A stretch of DNA of 17,941 bases. Origin: Desulfovibrio sp. (GTDB taxonomy: Bacteria; Desulfobacterota; Desulfovibrionia; Desulfovibrionales; Desulfovibrionaceae). The position numbers and the translations under genes were made by a program. This document shows, one piece after another, positions 1 through 8,082 of this stretch. Under the pieces are notes generated by a model, which ran no database searches, was not told the origin of the DNA, and saw only the letters and a program-made list of their open reading frames with translations. How positions within the stretch are numbered: the stretch's first letter is position 1; each line of letters starts with the position of its first letter. The stretch is taken from contig DQED01000086.1 of assembly GCA_003525525.1 (NCBI GenBank), positions 1 through 17,941 of the forward strand. Direction: 5' to 3'.

Positions 1-9
1 CCCCTCCTT

Positions 10-74
10 CCCCAAAAACTTTTAAAGGGGGGTAATGTCATGAACCTCTGATGGCACCATCAGCCCCAAAGGGG
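10..74. other. non-coding tail with small inverted repeats
   Basis: I see no gene here. The stretch contains three short dyads. CCCC (10-13) can pair with GGGG (27-30) around an A/T-rich loop. CTGATGG (48-54) and CCATCAG (57-63) are perfect 7-bp arms with a 2-base spacer. CCCC-AAA-GGGG spans 64-74. Read on the minus strand they follow the stop of the ABC ATPase gene, so they may contribute to transcript ending, but none is followed by a convincing T-run on that strand. Their crowding is typical of intergenic repeat clusters. Confidence 0.35.
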
Positions 75-147
75 AAAAAACCATCGGGGGTCCAGGAGGA
101 TCATCCCCCTGGCAGGTCCAGGGCAGCGCCCTGGCCGCCGGAGGCAT
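75..147 (-). repeat. paired stem-loops at the 3' end of the ABC ATPase gene
   Basis: Two hairpins lie side by side. The first is CCAGGGC-AGC-GCCCTGG at 118-134, with perfect 7-bp arms. The second occupies 92-112: a 9-bp stem with one G-T wobble on the minus strand, closed by a 3-base loop that is exactly the TGA stop (101-103) of the ATPase gene. A T6 tract follows on the minus strand (80-75) about 11 bases beyond the second stem, so this is not a textbook intrinsic terminator. The segment around 134-147, read on the minus strand, resembles a repeat I recall as frequent between genes in Desulfovibrio genomes. That resemblance is from memory and untested. Confidence 0.5.
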
Positions 148-1519
148 CTCCCCCACACAACTGCATCGACGCACTCCCAGGCAAGTTCGCCACGCCGTGG
201 TGGGTGAGCTGCACGGGCGTGGTGTCGCGGCTGCGGAAGGTGACCATGAAATCGCCTGCACGGGTCAGGATCGAGATGACCGTGGTGCGACTTTCCAGTT
301 CCTGGTGGGAAAGCGCCGCCCGGCGCGCGAAATCCTCGCGACCAAGCGTCGAAAAGCCCAGGTTGAACGTGTATTCGCCCGGCGCGAGGTCGAGGGAAAG
401 GTCGAAGCGTACGCGCACGATGGCGCCGGCCGGCGTCGCGGTCGGGTGTTCACAGTCGAATTGCAGGGTGTTCTTGCCGAAGACGATGATGCGCTTGTCG
501 TTAATGAGTTCCACCCCAGCCACGGCCACCTCGATATCGGTCGTGACGGCGTAGCGGCAAAAGATGGACACGGTCTCGCCCTGCTCGAAGGCGCGGCAGG
601 GATTGCCCGCGACGTCGCACACGGCCACGTGGGTAAGCGTGGCGAAGCCGTTTTCGGCGGCGGCCACGGCCGCGAGGTCGAGAAAGGCTTCGGGCGCGGG
701 CCAGAAACCGGCGTCGGCGTCCTCGGCCGGCAGATCCAGGGACGCCGGCTCCATGACCGCCGTCGTGGCCGTTTTGCCGCCGGGGCCGACCATGTAGCGT
801 TTGACCGCCGCGGCGGCGTCGCCGCAAAAGATCGTGCGCCCGCGTTCGAGAAAAAGCGCGCGGTGGCAGAACTGGGCCACGTCGTTCATGGCGTGGGAGA
901 CGAGCACGACCACGGTGCCGCGCGCGAGCAGCCCTTCCAGGCGCTGGTAGCATTTCTGGCGGAAAAAGACGTCGCCGACGGCCAGCGCCTCGTCGATGAT
1001 GAGGACTTCGGGCTCGAGGCTCGTGGTCACGGCAAAGGCCAGGCGCAGGAACATGCCGCTCGAATAGGTCTTGACCGGCTGGTCGAAGTGGACGCCGATG
1101 TCGGCGAAGGCGGCGATATCGTCCATGCGCGTCTCGACGATACTGCGCGGGATGCCGAGCACGGCGGCGTTGACGTAGACGTTTTGCCGGCCGGTGAATT
1201 CCGGCTTGAAGCCGGAGCCGAGCTCGAGAAGCGCCGTGGTGCGCTCGGGCAGGACCACCTCGCCGGCCGTGGGTTCGAGCACGCCGGCGAGGATTTGCAG
1301 CAGGGTGGATTTGCCGGCCCCGTTCTTGCCGATGATGCCGAAGGCCTCGCCGGGCATGACCTCGAACGAGACGTCGCGAAGGGCCCAGTGCTCGCGAAAA
1401 AGCGGCTTGCCGCCGGGGAAAAGGAGCTGGCGCAGCCGGTCCTGGGGACGGCTGTAGAGCTCGTACATCTTGGAGACGCCCCGGGCGGCGATGACCGGGG
1501 TCACGGCATCAGACGGCAT
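101..1519 (-). CDS. wzt: Wzt-type polysaccharide ABC transporter ATP-binding protein
   Basis: This cytoplasmic ATPase would power export of an O-antigen-like or capsule-like polysaccharide through the permease encoded just upstream. In 472 residues it shows a Walker A GKNGAGKST (64-72), a family-typical signature YSSGM (152-156), Walker B ending IIDE (174-177) and the switch histidine in LVSHA (H209). Residues from about 290 to 440 form a Wzt C-terminal beta-sandwich, which in this family recognises the finished or terminally modified glycan. I chose the ATG at 1519 because AGAGG lies about 10 bases upstream; an in-frame ATG at 1555 has no good site. The start overlaps the permease gene by 11 bp, indicating translational coupling. 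The last ~16 residues are encoded by a hairpin repeat and may not belong to the ancestral protein. The family call is firm; the exact glycan is unknown. Confidence 0.93.
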   Translation of the reverse strand: MPSDAVTPVIAARGVSKMYELYSRPQDRLRQLLFPGGKPLFREHWALRDVSFEVMPGEAFGIIGKNGAGKSTLLQILAGVLEPTAGEVVLPERTTALLELGSGFKPEFTGRQNVYVNAAVLGIPRSIVETRMDDIAAFADIGVHFDQPVKTYSSGMFLRLAFAVTTSLEPEVLIIDEALAVGDVFFRQKCYQRLEGLLARGTVVVLVSHAMNDVAQFCHRALFLERGRTIFCGDAAAAVKRYMVGPGGKTATTAVMEPASLDLPAEDADAGFWPAPEAFLDLAAVAAAENGFATLTHVAVCDVAGNPCRAFEQGETVSIFCRYAVTTDIEVAVAGVELINDKRIIVFGKNTLQFDCEHPTATPAGAIVRVRFDLSLDLAPGEYTFNLGFSTLGREDFARRAALSHQELESRTTVISILTRAGDFMVTFRSRDTTPVQLTHHGVANLPGSASMQLCGGDASGGQGAALDLPGG

Positions 1520-2390
1520 CGGCGAAAAGCCTCTTGACGCTTGAAAAAAACGCATACCCGACGAGCATGACCGCAGCCGAGGCGAGGGTGACCCAGCCGA
1601 GCGCGGCCCAGTCCGGCATCTGGCCCCAGAGGATGGTGCGCCGCAGGTGATCGACCACGGGATGCAGGGGGTTTAAAGCCAAAAGCGACCGGTAAGGCTC
1701 GGGCACGGCAGTGAGCGGATAGAGAATCGGCGTGGCGAAGAAATAGAGCTGCACGATGACCCCGACCATGTTGCCGAGGTCCTTGAGAAAGACGCCGACC
1801 GGCGCGAGCAGCCAGCAGACCCCGAGCGTGAGCATGCAAAGCGGCGGATAGGCCAGCGGCGCAAGCAAAATCGTCCAGTGGAGCGTCCCCGTGGTCGCGA
1901 GCACGCCAAGGGCGACAAGCGCGAGGCTGACCAGGGATTCCATGGCCGCGGCGCAGAGGATGCCGACGGGCAGGATCTCCAGGGGAAAGAGGACCTTCTT
2001 GATGAAATTGACGTTTTCCGAAAGCAGCCTTGGCGTGCGGTTCACGCAGCCGGCGAAAACTTCGAACACGGCCAGCCCGGTGAAAAGGATGAGTGCGTAC
2101 CCGGCCACGCCGCCCTGCCCGCCGCCGGCCCAGGACGGCTTGAAGACCACGGAAAAGACGAAGGTGTAGACGGCAAGGGTGGCCAGCGGGGAAACCAGGC
2201 CCCAGAGCACGCCGAGCTGCGCGCCGTGGTAGCGGGAAAGGAATTCGATGCGGGCGAAGGTGGCCAGCACCTCGCGGCGTTTCCAGAAATGGCGGGCAAA
2301 GGCCACGGGGGAAAGGCCGGCGAGAAGACCCGACCAGAAAGAGCCGGGGCGCGGCCGCCGCACGACCATGACCATTTTTGACGCCTGCAT
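1509..2390 (-). CDS. wzm: Wzm-type polysaccharide ABC transporter permease (ABC-2)
   Basis: This inner-membrane permease would form the channel for a lipid-linked polysaccharide together with the Wzt-type ATPase. About 293 residues are predicted. After a basic cytoplasmic N-terminus with the family-typical RYHGAQLGVLWGLVSPL stretch, there are roughly six hydrophobic segments, including LATLAVYTFVFSVVF, LVSLALVALGVLA and a C-terminal VMLVGYAFF helix. The motif RTPRLLSENVNFIKKVLFPLE is typical of ABC-2 polysaccharide exporters. The start is uncertain: ATG 2390, ATG 2375 and ATG 2369 are all possible with weak ribosome binding sites, and a TTG at 2429 lies inside a candidate promoter, so I discount it. 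It is first in a two-gene minus-strand operon that diverges from the glycosyltransferases. Confidence 0.88.
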   Translation of the reverse strand: MQASKMVMVVRRPRPGSFWSGLLAGLSPVAFARHFWKRREVLATFARIEFLSRYHGAQLGVLWGLVSPLATLAVYTFVFSVVFKPSWAGGGQGGVAGYALILFTGLAVFEVFAGCVNRTPRLLSENVNFIKKVLFPLEILPVGILCAAAMESLVSLALVALGVLATTGTLHWTILLAPLAYPPLCMLTLGVCWLLAPVGVFLKDLGNMVGVIVQLYFFATPILYPLTAVPEPYRSLLALNPLHPVVDHLRRTILWGQMPDWAALGWVTLASAAVMLVGYAFFSSVKRLFADAV

Positions 2391-2399
2391 GCCGCCGGT

Positions 2400-2429
2400 T
2401 GCATATTCGATGGAATTGACGCATGTCAA
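2400..2429 (-). promoter_or_regulatory. candidate promoter of the ABC exporter operon with overlapping dyad
   Basis: On the minus strand TTGACA (2429-2424) is separated by 18 bases from TATGCA (2405-2400): a perfect -35 with a partial -10. The dyad TTGAC-GCAT-GTCAA (2416-2429) covers the -35 and reads TTGACG on the plus strand, pointing at the divergent glycosyltransferase gene. A regulator bound here could act on both directions. The motif match is seen; the function is inferred. Confidence 0.4.
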
Positions 2430-2469
2430 CGCATCCGCCTTTCCGGCGCTGCCAAGCCCTTAAATACTT

Positions 2470-4467
2470 ATGCGCATCACCATCGACGCCAGCACCCTTT
2501 CCCATCCCCAGCGCACCGGCATCGGCCGCTGCCTGGAATCCATTCTGCCGCATCTGGCCGCGCTTGCCGCCGCACACGGCGACGCGATCACGCTCGTTTC
2601 CGGCAAGCCGCTGGTGAACGCCACGGCGTGCGGCCTGGTCGCGGACGGCCGCCTGACGGCGCGGACGGTCAATGTGCCGTCGCTCTACGCCTGGCAGCAG
2701 ACGGGCATGGCCCGGCAAATCCTGCAAGCCGGCGCGGACGTGCACTACGCCCCGGACGGGCTGCTGCCGCTCGCGTTTCGCGGCCGCAGCGTGGGCGTGG
2801 TCAACGACGTCCTGTGGAAGCGCCATCCCGAAACCCTGGCCCGGCACATCCGCTGGGTTTTCGCCGTGCGCCAGCGGGCGAGCCTCAAGCGGTTGACGAT
2901 TCCGCTGACCCTTTCCGCCTTCACCCGCCGGGAAATGCTGCGCGTCTACGGCCCCATGGCCGCGCGCACGCGCCCGACGGACCTTTGCGCCGTGGACCAC
3001 GACCGCTTCCGGCCGCTTTCTTCCGCAGACGCCGCGCCCCTGGCCGCGCTCCGCGCCCGGCACGGCCTGCGGGAAGGCTATCTGCTGTGCGTGGGCAACC
3101 TGATGCCCCACAAAAACCTGGGCGTCGCCCTGCGCGCCCTGGCCCGTATGCACAGGCACGCGGACGGCCCCCGGCCGCAGCTTGCGCTGATCGGCCACGG
3201 CGACCCGCAGGCGCTGCTTACGCTGCTGCCGGCCGGCATGCCCCCGGAGAGCGTGGTCCCCCTGGGCTATCTGCCGGACGACGACGTGGCCCTGGCCTAC
3301 CGGGGCGCGGCGGCCTTCCTTTTCCCTTCGCGCTACGAGGGTTTCGGCCTGCCGCTGCTCGAGGCCATGGCCAGCGGCGTGCCCGTGGCCTATGCCGACG
3401 CCGCCTCCCTGCCCGAAGCCGCCGGCATCGCCGGCCTGCCCTTTCCGGCGGACGACGACGCGGCCCTTGCCGCCCTGCTGCGTCGCCTGCGCATCGACGA
3501 CGCGCTTCGCGAGCGACAGGTCGCCCTGGGCTTCATGCGCGCGGCGGCGTTTTCCTGGGCGGCCTGCGCGCAAAACGTCTACGACGCCCTGCATGAGGCC
3601 TCGGGCCTCGCTCCCCTGCGCCTGCCCAAGGTCACGGTGGTCACGCCGTCCTTCAACCAGGCGGTATTCCTGCCCGAGACGCTTGAAAGCGTGGCCGCGC
3701 AAAAAGGCGTGGCCGTCGAACACATCGTCCTCGACGGCGGCTCCACGGACGAAACGCCGTCCATCCTGCAACAATGGGACGGCAGGCTCGCGTACTGGCG
3801 CTCGGCCCCGGATGCGGGGCAGACCGCGGCCCTGGCCGAGGGCTTCGCCATGGCCACGGGCGAGGTCATGGGCTGGCTCAATTCCGACGACACGCTTTGC
3901 GCCGACGACGTGCTGGCCGCCGTGGCCGAAGCCTTCGCCCGCCATCCCGAAGCGGTCATGGTCACGGGCGACACGCTCCTGACCGACCCCGCAGGCCGGC
4001 CGGTCATGCTCGACACCGTGCTCGCCCCCTCCCACCGCCAGATGCGCTACGCCATGGCCGTGCCGCAGCAATCGACCTTTTTCCGGCGCGACGCCTACCG
4101 CGCCGCCGGGGGCATGGACACGCGCTTTACCTACTGCATGGACTACGACCTGTTCGAGCGCATCAGCAGGCAAGGCAAGATCGTGCGCATCCCCCGTCTC
4201 GTCGCCACCTTCCGCCTGCATCCCTCGGCCAAGACCGCCACCTGGCGCGAGGTGTTCAAACGGGAGATATACGCCTGCCAGCACCGCCACGGCACGGGCG
4301 CGTGGCACGAGTTCCTCATCAAGCTCGTGGGCGTGGAAATCCGCGTGCAATCGCTTGCGGCCCAGTGCGGCGCGCTCCTTCGCGGCCGCCGCCTGCCGAC
4401 GCGCGTCAACGCGCGCATCGAGCCCATGCGCGCAATGGCCCGCAAAAAGCACGGCCTGATCGGCTGA
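2470..4467 (+). CDS. bifunctional glycosyltransferase, GT4 domain fused to GT2 domain
   Basis: This 665-residue cytoplasmic enzyme carries two glycosyltransferase modules in one chain. The N-terminal GT-B (GT4) module covers about residues 1-378, with CVGNLMPHKNLG (207-218) and the nucleotide-sugar binding E-x7-E pair E290/E298 in EGFGLPLLE. The C-terminal GT-A (GT2) module covers about 386-600, with the opening VTVVTPSFNQ (388-397), DGGSTD (422-427), the metal-binding NSDD (471-474), a QQS-TFF acceptor region (533-538) and MDYDLFERIS near 557. The two active sites could add successive sugars during repeat-unit assembly; donors and acceptors cannot be read from sequence. The ATG start lacks a clear Shine-Dalgarno sequence. 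The gene is divergent from the ABC exporter and its stop precedes the next GT gene by 8 bp. Confidence 0.92.
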   Translation: MRITIDASTLSHPQRTGIGRCLESILPHLAALAAAHGDAITLVSGKPLVNATACGLVADGRLTARTVNVPSLYAWQQTGMARQILQAGADVHYAPDGLLPLAFRGRSVGVVNDVLWKRHPETLARHIRWVFAVRQRASLKRLTIPLTLSAFTRREMLRVYGPMAARTRPTDLCAVDHDRFRPLSSADAAPLAALRARHGLREGYLLCVGNLMPHKNLGVALRALARMHRHADGPRPQLALIGHGDPQALLTLLPAGMPPESVVPLGYLPDDDVALAYRGAAAFLFPSRYEGFGLPLLEAMASGVPVAYADAASLPEAAGIAGLPFPADDDAALAALLRRLRIDDALRERQVALGFMRAAAFSWAACAQNVYDALHEASGLAPLRLPKVTVVTPSFNQAVFLPETLESVAAQKGVAVEHIVLDGGSTDETPSILQQWDGRLAYWRSAPDAGQTAALAEGFAMATGEVMGWLNSDDTLCADDVLAAVAEAFARHPEAVMVTGDTLLTDPAGRPVMLDTVLAPSHRQMRYAMAVPQQSTFFRRDAYRAAGGMDTRFTYCMDYDLFERISRQGKIVRIPRLVATFRLHPSAKTATWREVFKREIYACQHRHGTGAWHEFLIKLVGVEIRVQSLAAQCGALLRGRRLPTRVNARIEPMRAMARKKHGLIG

Positions 4468-4475
4468 GGCCGCCC

Positions 4476-5576
4476 ATGCGCATCGCCGTCAACGCCCGCA
4501 CCCTGGACTACCCTTCCGGCGGCCCCAAGGAATACCTGCTGGGGCTTGTGCGCGCGATCCTCGATGCCGGCGGGCACGAATGCCTCCTCTATTATCCCGA
4601 TGAAAGCCATGTGGGCACGTTTCCCGAGGCCTGCGAAAAGGTGCTGCCGACGCGAAACCGTCTCGCCTTCGACTGGCTGGCCCTGCCCCGGGCGCTATCA
4701 AGGGACAAGCCCGACGTCGTCTTCTTCCCTTCCTCCAACATGCCCGCGGGCATCCCCTGCCCGGCCGTGGTGGCCATGCTCGACCTCGGCTATTTCCACC
4801 CGACGCTACGCATGTACAAGCGCGGCGACACCCTCTACATGCGCCGCTTCATCCGCTATGCCGCGCGCCGGGCCGAGCGCCTTGTGGCCATCTCCGAGCA
4901 CACGCGCGCCGACGTCCTGCGCCTGACCAGGGCCCGACCCGAGCAGGTGACGGTCACGCCGCTCGCCTGCGACCCCCTCTACAAAATGCCCGTCACGCCC
5001 GGAAACGTCACCGCCTTCCGGGAGCGACACGGCCTTGCGCGGCCCTACATCCTCTACGCCGGCAACATCTCGCCGCGGAAAAACCTGGGCACGCTGCTTG
5101 CGGCTTTTGCCCGGGCCGGTTCGCGCCTGCCCTGCGACCTGGCCGTGACGGGGGGGCTGGCCTGGAGCGAGGATTTCACCGAGACGGTCGCGGGACTGGG
5201 CCTAGCCGGGCGCGTACGGCGGCTTGGGCACGTGGCGCGGCGCGAGATGCCGCTTCTCTACCACGGCGCGCTGGCCCTGGCCTTTCCGTCGCTCTTCGAG
5301 GGCTTCGGCCTGCCGGTGCTCGAAGCGCAGGCCTGCGGCACGCCGGTCGTGTGCGCGGCGGCCACGTCCCTGCCCGAAGTGGCCGGCGACGGGGCGCTTC
5401 TTCTCCCTCCCACCGCCGTTGAAGCCTGGGCGGACGCGCTCGTCCGCGTGGTCGCCGACACGGCGTTGCGCGAAGCCCTCATCCAACGCGGCCGCGCCAA
5501 CGAAGCCCGCTTCACCTGGGCGCACACGGCCCGACTGACTCTGGACGCCCTGGCCGCCGCCCAGCGCAGGCGCTGA
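4476..5576 (+). CDS. GT4-family glycosyltransferase
   Basis: This is a 366-residue GT-B fold enzyme. The N-terminus MRIAVNARTLDYPSGGPKEY is a typical acceptor-domain opening with a glycine-rich loop. LYAGNISPRKNLG (193-205) starts the donor domain, and E275/E283 in EGFGLPVLE is the retaining GT4 E-x7-E motif. The substrate cannot be told from sequence; the locus suggests mannosyl or similar transfer during surface glycan assembly. The ATG at 4476 is chosen because GAGG sits 6 bases upstream and overlaps the TGA stop of the preceding glycosyltransferase, so the two are almost certainly translationally coupled. An open frame extends upstream inside the previous gene but is only an overlap artefact. 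Confidence 0.92.
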   Translation: MRIAVNARTLDYPSGGPKEYLLGLVRAILDAGGHECLLYYPDESHVGTFPEACEKVLPTRNRLAFDWLALPRALSRDKPDVVFFPSSNMPAGIPCPAVVAMLDLGYFHPTLRMYKRGDTLYMRRFIRYAARRAERLVAISEHTRADVLRLTRARPEQVTVTPLACDPLYKMPVTPGNVTAFRERHGLARPYILYAGNISPRKNLGTLLAAFARAGSRLPCDLAVTGGLAWSEDFTETVAGLGLAGRVRRLGHVARREMPLLYHGALALAFPSLFEGFGLPVLEAQACGTPVVCAAATSLPEVAGDGALLLPPTAVEAWADALVRVVADTALREALIQRGRANEARFTWAHTARLTLDALAAAQRRR

Positions 5577-5667
5577 CCTTCCTTTTTCAGAGTGCCCTGT
5601 TTTCCTTTCCGAGACTTCCTTGCAATTCGTTCTTGCGGGAAAAATTAATTTACGGCATGAACCTTCC

Positions 5668-5677
5668 GTGAATTCAC
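5668..5677. promoter_or_regulatory. 10-bp palindrome upstream of the disulfide reductase gene
   Basis: GTGAATTCAC is a perfect palindrome about 70 bp before the start codon, in a 172-bp intergenic region that is AT-richer than its surroundings. It could be a small operator. A TATACA hexamer (5709-5714) lies between it and the gene as a possible -10, but there is no matching -35. Both are weak. Confidence 0.2.
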
Positions 5678-5748
5678 ATGGGCCGAACGGTCGCGGAAGC
5701 GGCCTGACTATACACGGGAAAAAAACGGAACATGGAGGAAACAAAACA

Positions 5749-7443
5749 ATGAGCAACAAACGCATTGTCGTCATCGGCGGCACGGCAGCCGGTCCCAAGG
5801 CCGCCGCGCGGGCCAAGCGTCTGGACGAGCAGGCCGAGGTCATCCTGGTGCAAAAAGCCCCGGAGCTTTCCATGGCCTCCTGCGGCTATCCTTACTATGT
5901 GGCCGGCGAGGTCAAGGGACGCGACATGCTCCTGTGCACCCCTGCCGGCGTGGTGCGCGATCCGGCCTTTTTCGGTGGCGCCAAGGGCATCACGGCGCTG
6001 GTCGGCACGGAAGTCACGGCCATCGACCGCGAGGCCAGGACCGTCGCCTGGAAACGGACGGCCACGGGCGAGACCGGCGAACTCCCCTACGACAAACTGA
6101 TCCTGGCCACGGGTTCCGTGCCCAAGGTGCCGCCCATCCCCGGGCGCGGACTTTCCGGTGTGACCACGCTGTCGAGCCTGGCCGATGCCGACGGTCTGCG
6201 CGCCGTGGCCGCCACGAGCAAGGGCGAAGCGGCGGTCATCGTCGGCGGCGGGCTCATCGGCATGGAGACCTGCGAGGCGCTGGTCGCGGCCGGCATGGAC
6301 GTGACCGTGGTCGAGGCCCTGCCGCAGATTCTGAGCTTCCTCGATCCCGAACTCGCGCTTGTCATGGAGAAACACGCCCGCTCCAAGGGCGCGAAGATCA
6401 TAACCGGCATCGGCATCACGGAAATCCTGGGCAAAGACGGCAAGGTGGCCGGCGTGCGCCTGGCCGACGGCCGGGAACTGCCCGCGTCGCTTGTGGTCAT
6501 GGCCATCGGCGTGGCCCCCAACACGGCCCTGGCCAAGGCCGCCGGGCTGGCGCTCGGCCCCACGGGCGGGCTCGTCACCGACGCCCACATGCGCACCTCC
6601 GACCCGGACATCTACGCCGCCGGCGACTGCGTGGAGGTGCTCAACCGCTTGACGGGCAAGCCCATGCACGCCCCCTTCGGCGACCTGGCCAACCTGGAAG
6701 GCCGGGTGGCCGGTGAAAACGCGGTGCTCGGCGACATGGCGAGCTTCCCCGGCACCATCGGAAGCGGCATCTGCAAGGTGTTCGATTTCGCCGCAGCGAG
6801 CACGGGTCTGTCCGAGCGCCGCGCCCGCGAGGCCGGTTTCGACATCGTCACCGCGATCAACGCCAGCCCCGACAAGCCCGGCTTCATGGGGGCCAAGCCC
6901 GTGATCTCCAAGCTCATCGCCGAGGCGGGCTCCGGCCGCATCCTCGGGTTCGCCTGCGTGGGTCCGGGCGACGTCAATCGTCAGACCGCGGAGATGGCCA
7001 TGGCCATCCTCGGCAACCTCACCGTGGACGACGTGGCCATGGCCGACCTGCCCTACGCGCCGCCGTTTTCCCTGGCCATCGACCACGCCATCGCCACGGC
7101 CCACGTCCTGCAAAACAAGATGCGCGGGCTCATGCGCGGCGAAACGAGCGTGGCTGTCAAGGCGCGCCTGGACGCCGGGGAAAAGCCGTTCCTGCTCGAC
7201 GTGCGCGGCCCCAAGGAATTCGAGGAGATGCGCCTGGGCCTCGGCGAGAGGCTCGTGCCGCTTGGGCAGCTGCGCAAGCGCCTTGGCGAGCTGCCGGTCG
7301 ACAAGCACGCCCCCATTGTGACCTACTGCAAGGTGTCCATGCGCGGCTACGAAGCCCAGCGCGTGCTTGAGGCCAACGGCTACGACAACGTGACGGTCAT
7401 GGAAGGCGGACTGGTGGCCTGGCCGTACCAACTCGCACAATAA
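5749..7443 (+). CDS. FAD-dependent CoA-disulfide / polysulfide reductase with C-terminal rhodanese
   Basis: This 564-residue flavoprotein belongs to the pyridine nucleotide-disulfide oxidoreductases. Family members reduce CoA-disulfide, CoA-persulfide or polysulfide with NAD(P)H. It shows an FAD-binding GGTAAG (10-15), a single redox cysteine in [10 protein letters not shown] (C45) as in CoA-disulfide reductases rather than a CxxxxC pair, the NAD(P)H-binding VGGGLIG (165-171), the second FAD motif YAAGDC (289-294) and a dimerisation domain (about 335-460). A rhodanese domain (about 466-564) follows, with the active-site loop CKVSMRG (C527), so both catalytic cysteines are present. The ATG is fixed by GGAGG at 5734-5738, ten bases upstream; open frame before this is spurious. 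It appears monocistronic. In a sulfate reducer it would serve cytoplasmic sulfane sulfur or polysulfide reduction. The specific substrate is not determined. Confidence 0.93.
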   Translation: MSNKRIVVIGGTAAGPKAAARAKRLDEQAEVILVQKAPELSMASCGYPYYVAGEVKGRDMLLCTPAGVVRDPAFFGGAKGITALVGTEVTAIDREARTVAWKRTATGETGELPYDKLILATGSVPKVPPIPGRGLSGVTTLSSLADADGLRAVAATSKGEAAVIVGGGLIGMETCEALVAAGMDVTVVEALPQILSFLDPELALVMEKHARSKGAKIITGIGITEILGKDGKVAGVRLADGRELPASLVVMAIGVAPNTALAKAAGLALGPTGGLVTDAHMRTSDPDIYAAGDCVEVLNRLTGKPMHAPFGDLANLEGRVAGENAVLGDMASFPGTIGSGICKVFDFAAASTGLSERRAREAGFDIVTAINASPDKPGFMGAKPVISKLIAEAGSGRILGFACVGPGDVNRQTAEMAMAILGNLTVDDVAMADLPYAPPFSLAIDHAIATAHVLQNKMRGLMRGETSVAVKARLDAGEKPFLLDVRGPKEFEEMRLGLGERLVPLGQLRKRLGELPVDKHAPIVTYCKVSMRGYEAQRVLEANGYDNVTVMEGGLVAWPYQLAQ

Positions 7444-7470
7444 CCCCCTGCCGCGCGCGGCTTCGGGGAG

Positions 7471-7488
7471 CCGGGACAGGCGTCCCGG
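7471..7488 (+). terminator. hairpin after the disulfide reductase gene
   Basis: CCGGGAC-AGGC-GTCCCGG forms a perfect 7-bp stem with a 4-base loop 27 bases after the stop. Only a weak ATTG follows, so it may be a terminator needing help from Rho, or an mRNA 3'-end stabiliser. Some reading into the next gene is possible. Confidence 0.45.
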
Positions 7489-7526
7489 ATTGCGCTACAA
7501 GGGTGAAAACGCCCTGGAGCCGCGCC

Positions 7527-7943
7527 ATGAAAAGCTATCGCAAGGAACTCTGGTTCGACATCCCGTCCCGCCGGGCCTTCGTCAACATCACCGACGCAGT
7601 TGCGGCCTGCCTGGCCGAATCCGGCATCCGCGAGGGGCTGTGCCTGGTCAACGCCATGCACATCACGGCCTCTGTCTTCATCAACGACGACGAATCCGGA
7701 CTGCACCACGATTACGAGGTGTGGCTGGAAAAACTCGCCCCCCACGAGCCCGTGTCCGGCTACCGCCACAACGTCGGCGAGGACAACGCCGACGCGCACA
7801 TGAAGCGCCAGATCATGGGCCGCGAGGTGGTCGTTGCCGTGACCGAAGGTCGCCTCGATTTCGGGACCTGGGAGCGGATCTTTTACGGCGAATTCGACGG
7901 CCGCCGCAGAAAACGCGTCCTGGTCAAGATCATCGGCGCATGA
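7527..7943 (+). CDS. yjbQ: YjbQ-family protein (secondary thiamine-phosphate synthase family)
   Basis: This is a small soluble protein of 138 residues, the usual length for YjbQ/UPF0047. The family pattern is clear: FVNITDAV near the N-terminus, NAMHITASV (42-50), [11 protein letters not shown] (53-63), Y79-R-H81, NADAHMK (87-93) with H91, [19 protein letters not shown] (98-116) and E122-FDG before a basic strand [11 protein letters not shown]. coli YjbQ has weak thiamine-phosphate synthase activity, but the physiological role of the family is unsettled. The ATG at 7527 is preferred over GTG 7503 because GGAG lies 7 bases upstream and the family starts here. It lies 83 bp after the disulfide reductase gene on the same strand; a shared transcript is possible. 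Confidence 0.92.
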   Translation: MKSYRKELWFDIPSRRAFVNITDAVAACLAESGIREGLCLVNAMHITASVFINDDESGLHHDYEVWLEKLAPHEPVSGYRHNVGEDNADAHMKRQIMGREVVVAVTEGRLDFGTWERIFYGEFDGRRRKRVLVKIIGA

Positions 7944-7958
7944 CACCGCCCGTGCGAA

Positions 7959-7999
7959 AAGGTCCCGGTCCGACACGCCACACGTGCGCGCCGGACCTT
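7959..7999 (+). terminator. candidate terminator hairpin of yjbQ
   Basis: AAGGTCC (7959-7965) can pair with GGACCTT (7993-7999). Alternatively GGTCCG (7967-7972) pairs with CGGACC (7992-7997). The loop is long and no strong T-run follows, so confidence is modest. Confidence 0.35.
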
Positions 8000-8070
8000 C
8001 AATGACGCATTTCTACATTATTCGCATTTTTCATCTCGAAACGACGCCAGGATACGCCGTTTTACAACAA

Positions 8071-8082
8071 CAAAGCGCTTTG
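8071..8082. promoter_or_regulatory. LacI-operator-like palindrome
   Basis: CAAAGCGCTTTG is a perfect 12-bp palindrome with a central CG. LacI/GalR-family operators, including the CcpA cre core, characteristically have AAAGCGCTTT-like centres. It lies 172 bp before the hybrid kinase gene. No LacI-type regulator gene is in the window, so the assignment is by motif shape only. Confidence 0.3.

Noticed and set aside
1520..1555. ATG at 1555 as start of the ABC ATPase
   Set aside because: There is no ribosome binding site, and it would overlap the permease by 47 bases; ATG 1519 has AGAGG suitably placed.
2391..2429. TTG start of the ABC permease at 2429
   Set aside because: The TTG is part of a perfect TTGACA -35 hexamer; downstream ATG codons are preferred, though the exact one is uncertain.
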